Of a DNA stretch of 64,000 nucleotides, positions 45,717-56,402 are shown piece by piece. Each line of letters begins with the position of its first letter. Position 1 is the first letter of the stretch. Source of the stretch: Archegozetes longisetosus (taxonomy: Eukaryota > Arthropoda > Arachnida > Sarcoptiformes > Trhypochthoniidae); contig JAEMBT020000008.1 of the NCBI GenBank assembly GCA_018873245.2, forward strand, positions 12,195,172 to 12,259,171, in the 5' to 3' direction. The notes below the pieces were generated by a model that made no database searches, was not told the DNA's origin, and worked only from the letters and a program-made list of their open reading frames with translations. Position numbers and translations under genes: made by a program.

Positions 45717-46900
45717 AACATAATTATAAGGCCAATTTACAAAAAGATCGCAAAAATTAACAGTAATATCAATATTAATAATCAATGGTCTTCCAATTAC
45801 GTTTTATGAGCGCAAATACTCTCTTTCAGTGAATTTACTAATTTTTCCAAAATCTATCGCCTAATCTTTTCCCAAGAACCCAATATTGCGATCTTGAGCT
45901 CCGGAACTGAAGAAAATTGGCGTCCATCCTTGTAAACGTCGCGAACTAAATTCCCCCAAAGATTTTCTATAGGGTTAAGATCAAGTCTAAGCTCCGACCA
46001 ATTCATAACATTGACTTTGTTTTCAATTAACCATCGTTTGGTCAACTTGGACACGTGAATCGACGCGTTGGAAAATCTACTCTTCATCCGTTATGAGTCG
46101 ACCAAATGGCAGCAAATATGTTAGTAATATTTGCTGATACTTTATTGAGTCCATGCGACTGTCGACAAAAACTAAATTAGTGGTTCCGCTCGAACCGAAG
46201 GCCACCCAAACCATTACCGAGTCACCACCTTGGGTACGTTTGGAAAAATGCTGTGGCTCTTTACGGAGACCGTGCCAGTAGTATTGTAAACTATCGGGCC
46301 CGTCTAAATTAAACTTCTTTTCATCGCTAAAAAGTACGAAATTCCACTCTGCAGTACAGGTCATGATCATTTGCGCCCATTTCATTCGTGCATGTATGTG
46401 ACGCTGTTTTAGTGGCGGTCGGTGCTTGCTTTTCGCAAACTTTAAGTTAGGTAACTACTTTATTGTACGCCAAAGTGTTAGTTTATGCTGTCTTAGTTGT
46501 AATTCATGTTTAATTTTGGCCGCTGAATGTTTGCCGGTGCTGGCCAGACGCGAAATTTGACGATTGTCCCGTGGTGACATAGATGGTTTTCGTCCGGTTC
46601 GCTTTTTCGCGCCGTAATTTTCCTTTAAACTGAGAAAATTATTTACCACTGTCTTAGAACTCCCGATTAGCACTACAATTTCCCACAAAGGCTTACCTTC
46701 TGCGTTGTAAGCAGTTATTTGGCCTTTTACGAAGTCAGTGAGTTCGGTTCCTCGTAGCATTTTGGTTGATGGTCACAAACGCAATTGAATGTCATAAAAG
46801 TAACATATATTGCCTCTTCTTACCATCGAGACAATCTGGAGCTCGAAATCTATCTTAATTTGGTTTTATTTGTAAAAGTGATTACCGGCCTTATAATTTT
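45717..46900 (-). mobile_element. Tc3-like transposon with inactivated transposase
   Basis: The minus strand encodes most of a Tc1/Tc3-type transposase starting at the ATG at 46760: HTH region (LTDFVKGQITAYNAEGK, then ISRLASTGKHSAAKIKHELQ), first catalytic Asp in FVLFSDEKKFNLDGPD, and DLNPIENLWG, whose Glu is the third catalytic residue. One in-frame stop (near 46455) and one frameshift (near 46085) break it, and the second catalytic Asp position reads Ser (RFSNASIHV). Matching inverted sequences AATTATAAGGCC (45725) and GGCCTTATAATT (46888) flank the frame. It is dead. Confidence 0.85.
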
Positions 46901-47099
46901 GTTATTTTGATATTTCAACAACTTCATGTTTGATCGTGAACCCTTTGACCTATTTTAATTAAAATTGATATATGAGTGCAATCATATAATGTTTACTTTA
47001 ATTCCAAATTTGGTTCAAATCAGTTAAGCGCTAACAGAGAAACCAGAAAAAATCAGTGGTCTTATAATTCTGTTACGTGTTGTAAATGTGATAATTGAT

Positions 47100-47300
47100 C
47101 AAGTGAGGCATCGAAATGCTCAGTTCAATATCCCGAGTCCAATGATACATCACTTGGAATGATCAGCAACTCCCGTCAGCAGTTGGCCAGAAGTGTTCAA
47201 GTGCGGTATCAAAATGTTTAGCTCGATGGACTGAATCTAATGATGTGTCACACTTGGAGGTAGAGGGTTGGGAATTCCCCTCAGACTTATTAACACAGAT
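47100..47300. mobile_element. Third, partial copy of the GGGTGAATC MITE family
   Basis: Shares GGTATCAAAATGTTTAGCTC, ACTGAATCTAATGATGTGTC and the TATTAACACAGATTAACCCC-like end with the copy at 41246-41714. The left end is missing. Confidence 0.65.
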
Positions 47301-48498
47301 TAACCCCAAGTCAAAAAATAAGAAAAAGGATAGTAATAAATAAAATGACCACAAAATTAATAATTAACAAAACGAAATCTCAAAGGGCTTGTTGAGCTCA
47401 ATAAACAGAATATTGCTACACAATCTTAAAAAGCTGAGGAAATAATAACAAATCTAGTCGTTTATAATGAAGCAATAAAAGTATTGGAGATGAAATATTT
47501 GATTTATGAGTAGAAAGCGAAACATTAAGAGGTAAAGTAGCTGAAATTGGTGAAAATGCTTAAGTGAGACTAAAACGAAATAAAATAATCATTTGGTAGT
47601 GAGAGAAGGAATCTGTTTATTTTATAAAGAACATAGAGACAAACACGAAACGTTAAAAGCAATGTAAGCACATATATTATGAATCTTTGATTTTTACTAT
47701 AACTCAGTAGCTTATCTATTTTATTAGTATATTCATCATGAAATTGTTTTTATTTCTATTTAATCGAATGGTAGTCAAGTATTTTTTCAGAAATTCACCT
47801 ATACCGCACTTTCTTTAATTTTTCATTGCAACTCTTTTCCATTATTTACTGCACCTATAATATATTAGATATCAGACGATCAAAATGTATCAGTTAATAA
47901 TTGAACGCATTGATTGGCAGCAATTCTGATTATCGTCAAGATGCCTCTCATATAGGTTTGGCACATCGATGGGGTCAATTCCTTAAGCCTTTTGTACATT
48001 TAGTTCAACATTCTCGATTAAATTCTAGACTAAAGTAACTTACTTTCTAGTGTTTCGTACTTGAGTTTATATCTTTAAAAGTTTTGTTAGTTTCCGATGA
48101 TTTTGGTGCGAAAATTATTGATTTTGTAGCGTTAAGGATTTTTGATGTTTTCAAGGACATTATTGCTTCATACTTAACTTAAAAAAGGCATTGTTTTAAA
48201 GATTTCTACGGAATAGGATCGACAAAATGTAACATCTTTAACGTCTCATTAAAAAGAATGTTAGCATAAAAGATAAAAGCTTCCTTATTTTACAAATTTA
48301 AGGATTTGTCGATAAACAGATGATAAATTACTCACAGAAATGGGTACAAATAGTGATGTGTACAAATTTTGTGTGCACTTCTTACATTCAATCCTAAGAT
48401 AAGGATTAAGTGGTGAGAATTTTTATATATGACTATTATTCATGACTATAAATTTCAATAATTTCGGATAAACTATTACAGAAAAAATAATTATCAAA
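47301..48498. other. Intergenic, no gene seen
   Basis: AT-rich 5' flank of the secreted C2-like protein. No repeat or coding pattern recognised. Confidence 0.4.
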
Positions 48499-49554
48499 AT
48501 GAAAATAATAATTGTATTAACAATTGCTTTTCCAACGCTGGTACTTGGAGCCACTGAAGAGGTAGGCCGATGCGCAAATCATTTTCGTGTCAACCCTGAA
48601 GATATTAAATTGGCAAATTTTGGTAAAGACATTTGTAGAGTGTATTGCGTCCATAACAACACTATTAGTTACGTGGACGCCGCTGATGGTACAGAGTGCG
48701 AACGGAATATCCCTGCTGCCCAAAGAACACGAGTAAGTAGATATGTACTCTCAAATCACACACAAAACAACTAATTACTTGAAAAATTCATGTGCACTCA
48801 CTTGAATATTTGAACATTTATTTGTCTTAATTTGATTCGTGAATTCTAAGGTTAATATCATATTATACTCTAAAATATATACTTATGACTAAAGATACAT
48901 TCGAAATACAGAAATGATAGGTGAAGGCAGAGAAGGGGTCAATGAGGTGATCGTTAGGTAAGGGCCAAACCAATTCGGACGCATCATCAACTCTTTCACA
49001 TGAAAATCTAATTTTATGTTCAATTTTGTTGTATATAATGAAAGCAATAATTTATTTAAGATATAATGAAATTTGAATTATTTTAGGCTTGTAAACATGG
49101 AGAATGTGTTATTAATCAAGAACCAGAAAGACCAGGAAAGTTATCAATTCAAGTCGTTCGTGGCGATTTACCAGAAATTGACGGTAAATCACCATCAGCA
49201 AGAGTAAGACTCACTATGACAACAAACGGATGCCAAAGTTGTCCCTCTAGATGCTCATGTAACTACGATTATCAATACACAAAATATATTGAAAAGAATA
49301 AATTACCAAAATGGGATCACACATTTAATACATTGCATCCTTTTGCAAAATTTGATGGAGATATTAGTTTTAGTCTTACTGTTCTTGATAATTCTACCGG
49401 TCACGAAGCTAGTATTGGGAGCACATCATGGTTTCAACTTAAAGAAATTGAAAAGGGGAAACATAATGGCTTGGAATGGCCTTTTACTTTTTCGGTAAAT
49501 GGCAGATCAGGAGTTATTTGGGCAGTGTTCAATTGGAATGGTCATTCGAATTAA
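48499..49554 (+). CDS. Secreted cysteine-rich plus C2-like domain protein
   Basis: Two exons (48499-48732, 49087-49554) join in phase zero to 233 residues. A signal peptide ends near residue 18 (VLGATEE). Residues about 20-90 form a cysteine-rich module ending DGTECERNIPAAQRTRACKH, then GECV, reminiscent of the DG-T-C ... C-x-x-G-x-C-V motif in cysteine-rich tails of arthropod secreted metalloproteases. From about residue 100 a C2-like beta sandwich follows: LSIQVVRGDLPEIDG, SARVRLTMT, KLPKWDHTFNTLHPF, ISFSLTVLDNSTGHE and IGSTSWFQL. A loop with five cysteines (NGCQSCPSRCSCNY) is inserted, as in perforin-type C2 domains. Acidic calcium-binding residues are only partly present. Likely an extracellular protein of unknown role. 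Intron 354 bp. Confidence 0.8.
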
Positions 49555-51480
49555 CTAATTGTGAATATATAAATTCAGATTAGATTTAACATAATCATTA
49601 TCACAGTGATCATATCGTCGCGTCTAAATTGTGACTGAGTTTTTAATTATGCTAAATAAACGAATGCCCACTGAAAATTTAAATAAAAGCAACAGATCTC
49701 ATAAAGCAGTTTAAACTTTTTTGGGAGCATGTTTTAATAGGTTTTTGAATTGAAAGAATGGATGATTGTGCAATTGTAAGAGCATTGTCCTCAAATAGCT
49801 AAAACATTCAGTGCATTTTGATCTTTTGCCATCTTTTCTGCGTTTATCGCTAAAGAATCAATCGATAGATTTGATAGCTTTATGCTACTAAATGGACTTA
49901 TCCATATTTATAATGAGGATACAGTATCACCTCTTTATTATTTACTTGAAGGTTCTGTAAGATTTCCTAAATAATAGCGAGGTTAGATACTATCGAGACG
50001 CCTATAAACATCTTAAAAGCAAATATTTTATTGAGAATTTAGTTTGCTAGAAAGTACAATAATTGTTTAACAAAGAAAATCATTTGATAGCAAATTGTTG
50101 CAAAAATTCATTTGCCTGAAGAAATTGAGGATTGACTTTTGTTTGTGGATTTTGATTTTAGTCATTTGTATTTCATATTTTAATGTATTCAATGTCTTGT
50201 CGGAAAATGATTCATGTGATAAAAAATATTCATTCATCTGTTTTATCATATTTAGCACTTCAAAACTTGTTGGTTACCGAGTTTCAAATTTAATCTCTTC
50301 GAATTCTTAGAATTGTTTCTTTTTATTAAAAAAACACAATTAAACAATAACGAGGTGTACTTTTATTTTGTAGCGACTGTGTAGTTGAGTAAATAACAAC
50401 TCACGTAAATTATATTGAGATAAACACTAGAGACTTTTTTAACATTATTTCAACAGTACTTCTGTATTGACTGGGGTATAATTAAATTATACTGAGAGTA
50501 AACACTATCGAAGTAAGTACCAAAGAAATACTGTATAATATTTCAGTTGTATGCTAGAGAATGGATAATATCCTATAGTAATTTTGTGGTTATTGACGAT
50601 TTAATTAGATATCAATAGACTTAGATTAACATTTTTGAATGTTTGGAGTATTAAGAAATATTGATTTTTTGAGGAAGTGATACGAGATGGGCTTTACTTC
50701 CATAGAACCGCCAAACATGCCCGACTTTTATATAAAAAAAATCACGAATTTTCGAAAAATCAGGTTTATTAAAGTATTTAGGTTTTTAACTTTTGTACAA
50801 ATTATATTTGAGTGCAACAAAAATATACGCGTCAGATTATTTTTCATTTAGTTTACCTTCATTCATCAAGATTGAAAAATTACCATCCAATTTTTCGGGC
50901 AGAGTTTATATGATTTATTCATCTACAATACAAGGAATATGAGTGCCTATCCGCCAAAGTTTCGTTCTCAATGTTTAGTTTATTCAGGAAAAAATTCGCC
51001 AAAACATTCGTTTTTACTATTAGAAAACTTCAAAAAATAATCGAAGAAGTTAGTTTTGTCAACGACTGCACTAAAAGTCAGTAGTTAATTCAAGTCAAAT
51101 AACTATGGAATATTCCAAAGATGTAACTTTGAAGATAGGGAATATAGAACTCAACATAATATTAAACCTTAAAATGAATTGCGCTGCCACTCATAAGTAT
51201 GAAAGTCAGAGCAATCAGCTCGATGTCTTTTCTTTGACTCAATATAACTTAACAATTATAACTTTAATTTTGGCAAACTATAAGTGAAATCATGAACAAT
51301 TTAAAAGTTTTCGCCACTTTTTTAAGCGGTCACAAATAAGTAGATATTTGTTTTGACTAAATCAGAGCAAGAAAAAGGTGATTTAACAATTCTTCAAAGC
51401 TAAACGGAATGTTCAGTTAAATGAAGCATTTTTCAATCCAAATATTTTGATTTAAATATAACTTCTTGAAAATTGTCAAA
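49555..51480. other. Intergenic, no gene seen
   Basis: About 1.9 kb of AT-rich sequence. Open frames at 50067-50310 overlap on both strands, lack any signature and are judged noncoding. No TE ends were recognised. Confidence 0.4.
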
Positions 51481-51960
51481 TTACGAGAATTTACCGAAGT
51501 CAAACGTCTTCAGGTGTTTCGGATGAGAAATAGGAGTAAAGAATATCATACCATAGCCGAAAAGTTGGGATGTAGTCCCTCATGTGTTTATAAAGTCGTA
51601 AAGATCAACACTTTTGAAACAGCTTTTTTAATTTAATAAATGGTCAAAAACGCTTACAAAAAAGCAAACTTAGCGAAAACAGGAGAATTACGGTCAAAGA
51701 AATCAAATATGATCTGCAATCTGTGAATATCAGTCGAAGTCAATCTATTAATATGCAATTAAACGGCGATTAAGAGAAAAGCATTTTTTCGCTAGAATCA
51801 CCCGGAGAGAGATCAGCAATAATTGGGAAAAATCACACAAAAAGATTCGCATTTGTAAAGAAATACCTAAATATATCGCCGATCTTCTGGAACAAAATTA
51901 TTTGGTTCTATGAATTGATAATCGGGTTAATTAACTCGAAAAGACAAACCAAAGTGCGAA
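51481..51960 (+). mobile_element. Degraded Tc1-like transposase remnant
   Basis: Frame fragments read RMRNRSKEYHTIAEKLGCSP, then SCVYKVVK (helix-turn-helix), and further on RRLREKHFFARITRREISN and IADLLEQNYLVL, resembling the N-terminal half of Tc1-type transposases. Several stops and frame changes. Terminal repeats not found. Confidence 0.65.
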
Positions 51961-52850
51961 AACGGAAAGGGCTAAACAAAGATAATATGTTCTATATTGT
52001 TCTAAAGATTTCTAAAAACTTATGGAATAACCTAGTATTCTCTGGAAAATTCAGGAATTTTCCATCAAATCCTAGAGTTTCTTAAAAGATCATGGAAATC
52101 AAGAGAAAACTTTAAAGTTTTCTAAAAAGTTTAGAATTTCAAAGTATGTTCTAAAATATTCTAAAACACAATGCGAATCTACATTATTTACTAATTCCGG
52201 TTAATTCTAGTCTTTGAATAGGCTCGATACGAGTTCAAATCAAACCAAATGGTGGTTTGAGCAGACTCGACTCGATTTTTCTAGTCAAACTCAAATCCTC
52301 TCCAATATGAACTCGATTTGTGCGGAGCATTACTTATAAGAGTACCTACAGTGTATTTTGATTTTTAAAATATTCTATCAAAAAATTTCATTTAGAATTT
52401 ATCCCGAAAAATTAGAAAAATTTTATAAATATATCTAATTATTTGTCCATTTGCTGAAAATTTCCAAAATTATTTTATTTTAAATCATTTCATCAAATAA
52501 TTATTTGAAAATTTTGAGCAAATAATAATGATGGTTCAGATCATAAATATGAATTGAGCAATACTTAAACGAAAACAAATTGCTTCTCTCTATTAAATCC
52601 TCGTCTTTGACCCCTCTAATAATTACATAAATATTGATAAAAATTATCGCACAAACTAGCAGAAAAACATTTGAAAGCAATTATCACAGATTTGAACTGG
52701 ATATACAACCAGCGAATCACTTTTAAGTCAAGGATGTTTCTCAGTACATATAGTCTAAGCTTTATCAAAAAAACTTTTTCCACTTTACATTAATTTAGTT
52801 GTTAAGTTTAACTTTTTTTGCCAATAAATAAATTCAGTTTAAAGAATATC
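51961..52850. other. Intergenic with imperfect TTCTAAA repeats
   Basis: At 51985-52160 the TTCTAAA/TTTTCTAAAA motif recurs at irregular spacing, like a decayed TE end. The remainder is the AT-rich 5' flank of the first oxidase gene. Confidence 0.4.
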
Positions 52851-53906
52851 ATGAGTAAGAAGGTAGCAGTGGTAGGCGGTGGAGTCATAGGCTTGAGCTC
52901 GGCCTTAAGAGCAATTCAAGAATTCCCTGGACTTGATATTACACTTATTTCGGAGAGTTTTTCTCCGGACACGACCGGAGATGGAGCTTCTGGAGTGAGG
53001 TTTAATATTGGCTATTCGAAAAAGCCTTTGATTATAACTTTAACCAAATAATAGGTAACTCTTCCCTACTTGCCGGGCGACGCTTCACCCGCTTTGATCA
53101 CGCGATGGTTCGCTGATATGATTGAACACTTAAACCAAATTCATTGGTCACCCGATGCCGAAAAAGCGGGCGTCGGTCTTTTATCAGCATACATCATTTA
53201 TGAAGAAGAAACATTTGAGCCACTCTTCTTCGCTGATGCTTTAGTCAGTTATAGAAATCTAACTAAAAAGGAGTTGTCAATGTTTCCGTCTAACTATAAG
53301 AGTGGAGTTTTTATAACTACTTATCTAGCTGAAGGAAAAAAATATTTGCCTTATCTGTTGAACAAGTTTAAAGAACTCGGTGGTAAAGTTATCCAGAAAA
53401 GAGTTAATGACTTGGGTGAACTTTCGGGAGTTTTCGATATTGTCATTAACTGTCCCGGGCTTGAAGCCAGAACGTTGGTTAATGATGAAAAAGTCATCCC
53501 TATTCGTGGACAGTTATTGCGAGTTCGGGCGCCATGGCTTAAACATGCTATCATCGCTGGTGATTCTTATATGTTGCCAAACTCTGAACTGGTTGTAGTC
53601 GGAGGTACTCGTACTGTTGGTGATTGGAATAGAAATGTTGATCACAGAGACACCAAAACTATTTTCGAAAATGCCTGTAAAATACTTCCAGCTCTTCGAG
53701 AAGCTGTTATTGATAATGTTTGGGTCGGACTCAGACCTAGTCGTAATGTACCGCGATTAGAGCGCGAAACTATCAAGTATGGAAATAACAAGTTGGAAGT
53801 CATCCATAATTATGGTCACGGAGGCTCGGGGGTCACACTTTCTTGGGGATGTGCAATCGATGCTGTTCAACATTTGGCTCAAGTTATTACTAAATCCAAT
53901 TTATAA
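52851..53906 (+). CDS. DDO: D-aspartate/D-amino-acid oxidase, paralogue 1
   Basis: Exons 52851-52994 and 53055-53906, joined over a 60-bp intron (GTGAGG...TAG), give 331 residues. The enzyme oxidatively deaminates D-amino acids using FAD and releases H2O2. Features are the N-terminal dinucleotide-binding GGGVIGLSSALRAI, ITLISESFSPDTTGDGASG, GVFDIVINCPGLEARTLV, IRGQLLRVRAPW, WVGLRPSR (substrate-binding Arg region) and the C-terminal signature NYGHGGSGVTLSWGCA. The C-terminus is -SNL, which resembles the peroxisomal PTS1 variant reported for mammalian D-aspartate oxidase. It is followed 790 bp downstream by a paralogue on the same strand. D-aspartate rather than neutral D-amino acid specificity is an inference from resemblance and tail. 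Confidence 0.93.
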
Positions 53907-54695
53907 CTAATCAAATTTTATATTAATCAAAATTATTAGCTCGAAAGCAGCTTTTGTAAAAGCTGCATGCTTGAATTTTTCTGGAATTGATGTTTCAAAT
54001 AAATTTTTAAATGCATAGAAAATTATAAGATACTTTATAATTTGAAATTACAAAAAATATTCTCGTTATAAAAGTGTTTTTCTTGATTTAATTCAATGAT
54101 AACTTCTATACTTATTCAATTAATAACGTCCTGAAAAAGTCAAAAATAATTACTTATTTGCAAACATAACGAGCTTATTAAGAGCTCGATGATTGATCAG
54201 TTTAATCGAATTTGATATAGTATTGAACATTTAATTTAGACCAGATCCAAAAAGGCAATCGAAATTTTATTTTGTCACTTTATTGATCAATAAGTCTTAT
54301 TAATATTGAAATGAACTCCAATTAAAATGAATTTAACTTCCTTTCATGAAGATAACTCATCAGAAATATCTAAAATCAAGGTTTTTAAGTCTGAGTTTTT
54401 AAGTCTGAGTTTTTAAGTAAATATTTTCTACTTTTCCAATGTAATGCCATATGTTAAGTAAGTTTGAACTAAAGTAAACTCGCAATCAATTTAATATGAT
54501 GTTACAAAATCAATTTAGTTTAATCTTTACTAAGCTGTTAAGTATCATAAATTGAAAACCACTTGAAATAATCGCTATGCCCTTGAGTTAAGAAGATATC
54601 AAAGTGCTTAACAAACATACTGTCAAATGAGGTACTAATTTTGCTATTAACCAGAACTTGCTATCGGCAGAAATAAAATACTCCAAATACAAAAA
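53907..54695. other. Spacer between tandem oxidase genes
   Basis: AT-rich, holding the 3' end of the first and promoter of the second gene. Near 54380-54420 the decamer-like unit TTTTTAAGTCTGAG repeats twice in tandem. Nothing else seen. Confidence 0.45.
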
Positions 54696-55818
54696 ATGTC
54701 CAAAACTAAGCTAAGAGTTGCGGTTATTGGAGCTGGAATTATAGGCACTTCTTCAGCGCTGCTTCTCATCGAATCGATACCCGATATCGACATAACTATT
54801 ATTTCGGAAAAATGGTCACCTAATACAACCGGTGACGGAAGTGCAGGTCTTATATATCCCTATTTACTTGGAAATACACCCAAACAAAAAATATTGGTAT
54901 GGTTTCGAGAAACTATTGGATTTCTCGAAAAATATTTTCGGTCTCCAGATGCTGGAAAACTTGGAATTGGATTACTTTCTATGTTTGTGCTCTTTGGACC
55001 AAATGAGTCCAATGAGAGGCCAGAGTTTGCAAATGAATTGATTAGTTATCGAGAATTGTCAGCAAATGAGATGAAACTTTTTCCAAACAAATGGAAAAGC
55101 GGAGCATATGTCACCACGTATTTTGCAGAATGCACTAAACTATTACCATTTATGCTGAAAAAATTCAGATCAAAGGTTTGAACACAATTCACTTTAAATT
55201 ACTTGTATTCAATTGATTTTATTTATCAATTTATGATCATTAATTGTAATGTTATTCAATTGAAAGGGCGGTAAAGTTTTGCAGAAGAAAGTCAAAAGTT
55301 TAGAAGAACTTGCAGGACATTATGACATAGTTGTCAACTGTAGCGGTGTTGAAGCATCGACTTTAGTCCCTGATGATAAAGTACAACCGGTTCGTGGACA
55401 AGTGTTTCGAGTGAACGCGCCATGGATTAAACACGCAGTTATGGCTGGAAATCATTATATTTTGCTAAATAGTGATAGTGTCGTATTGGGTGGAACTAAG
55501 CAAATTGGAGATTGGAATAGAGAAGTTAATCCTGATGACAGCAGAAATATCATGGATAACTGCTGTGATATATATCCCAGTTTAAGATCAGCTCAAATCC
55601 TTAAAGAATGGGTTGGATTAAGACCTGGTCGCGAACAAGTCAGAATTGAGTCAGAGGTCATTAGTTCTAGCGGCTCTCGCGATAAACTACATGTTGTTCA
55701 TAATTACGGTCACGGAGGCTCTGGTGTGACCCTGTTTTGGGGATGTGCTCAAGAAGTTCTAGCATTAGTTAATGATATTATTGATAGATCAGGCTTTAGT
55801 AAAGTGTCAAAACTCTGA
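54696..55818 (+). CDS. DDO: D-aspartate/D-amino-acid oxidase, paralogue 2
   Basis: Exons 54696-55175 and 55267-55818 (intron 91 bp) give 343 residues. Shared features with its upstream neighbour: GAGIIGTSSALLLIES, SEKWSPNTTGDGSAGLIYPY, YDIVVNCSGVEASTLV, VRGQVFRVNAPW, WVGLRPGREQVRIE and NYGHGGSGVTLFWGC. The C-terminus is -SKL, the canonical peroxisomal targeting tripeptide. The single intron falls after codon 160, a place where paralogue 1 is continuous, whereas paralogue 1 has its intron at codon 48, continuous here. The two have diverged well beyond recent duplicates, so they are an old tandem pair. Substrate preference not determinable. Confidence 0.94.
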
Positions 55819-56402
55819 TTCAAACTCATTTAGTTACTTGAATCAAATCTGAAGTTTTCTCCACTTCTATCAAAAGGTCTTCAACCAATTGAAAGGCAAT
55901 ACAAGAGTAGAAATAATTAAGTAGTAATTTAGTTAATCACTGTTTTATCAATTGATTTATGAGTATATTATCTTAAATAGTTATCATTAATTATTGGATC
56001 AATTTATGAGTTATGAAATCATAAACAAATAATGAAAAATAAAATAGTTTAACAAATCACTAGTTTGTGAGCAAAAATAATTGTAAAAATACTTATTTAC
56101 AATTAATAAAAGTTTACAATAATTTACATCATGAATGAAAACAAAGGTTAATCAATGCCAACTCGCTAGTAATTATATAATACACCACTTCTTATATCAA
56201 TATCCAGATTAATATTTTAAACAATACTTTATTTGCGACCGAATCATTCGGGAATATTAAATTAATCGTATTCATTAAAATATACAAATTTATAGCCAAG
56301 ACCAACTTGTGAGTTATTTTCATGCTTTCAAATCGATTTCGTATCAGTTTGATGTCCGACCCCTGCCTTCTTCATCGAGAAAGAGAAGAACAACGTTTAG
56401 GA
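55819..56402. other. Intergenic between convergent genes
   Basis: 3' flanks of the second oxidase (+) and ubinuclein (-). A possible extra ubinuclein 3' exon could begin near 56378 (after TCGATGAAG on the minus strand), which would replace the last residues; not supported enough to annotate. Confidence 0.4.

Noticed and set aside
50067-50310. Overlapping open frames on both strands
   Set aside because: Low-complexity hydrophobic translation from AT-rich DNA, no family resemblance.
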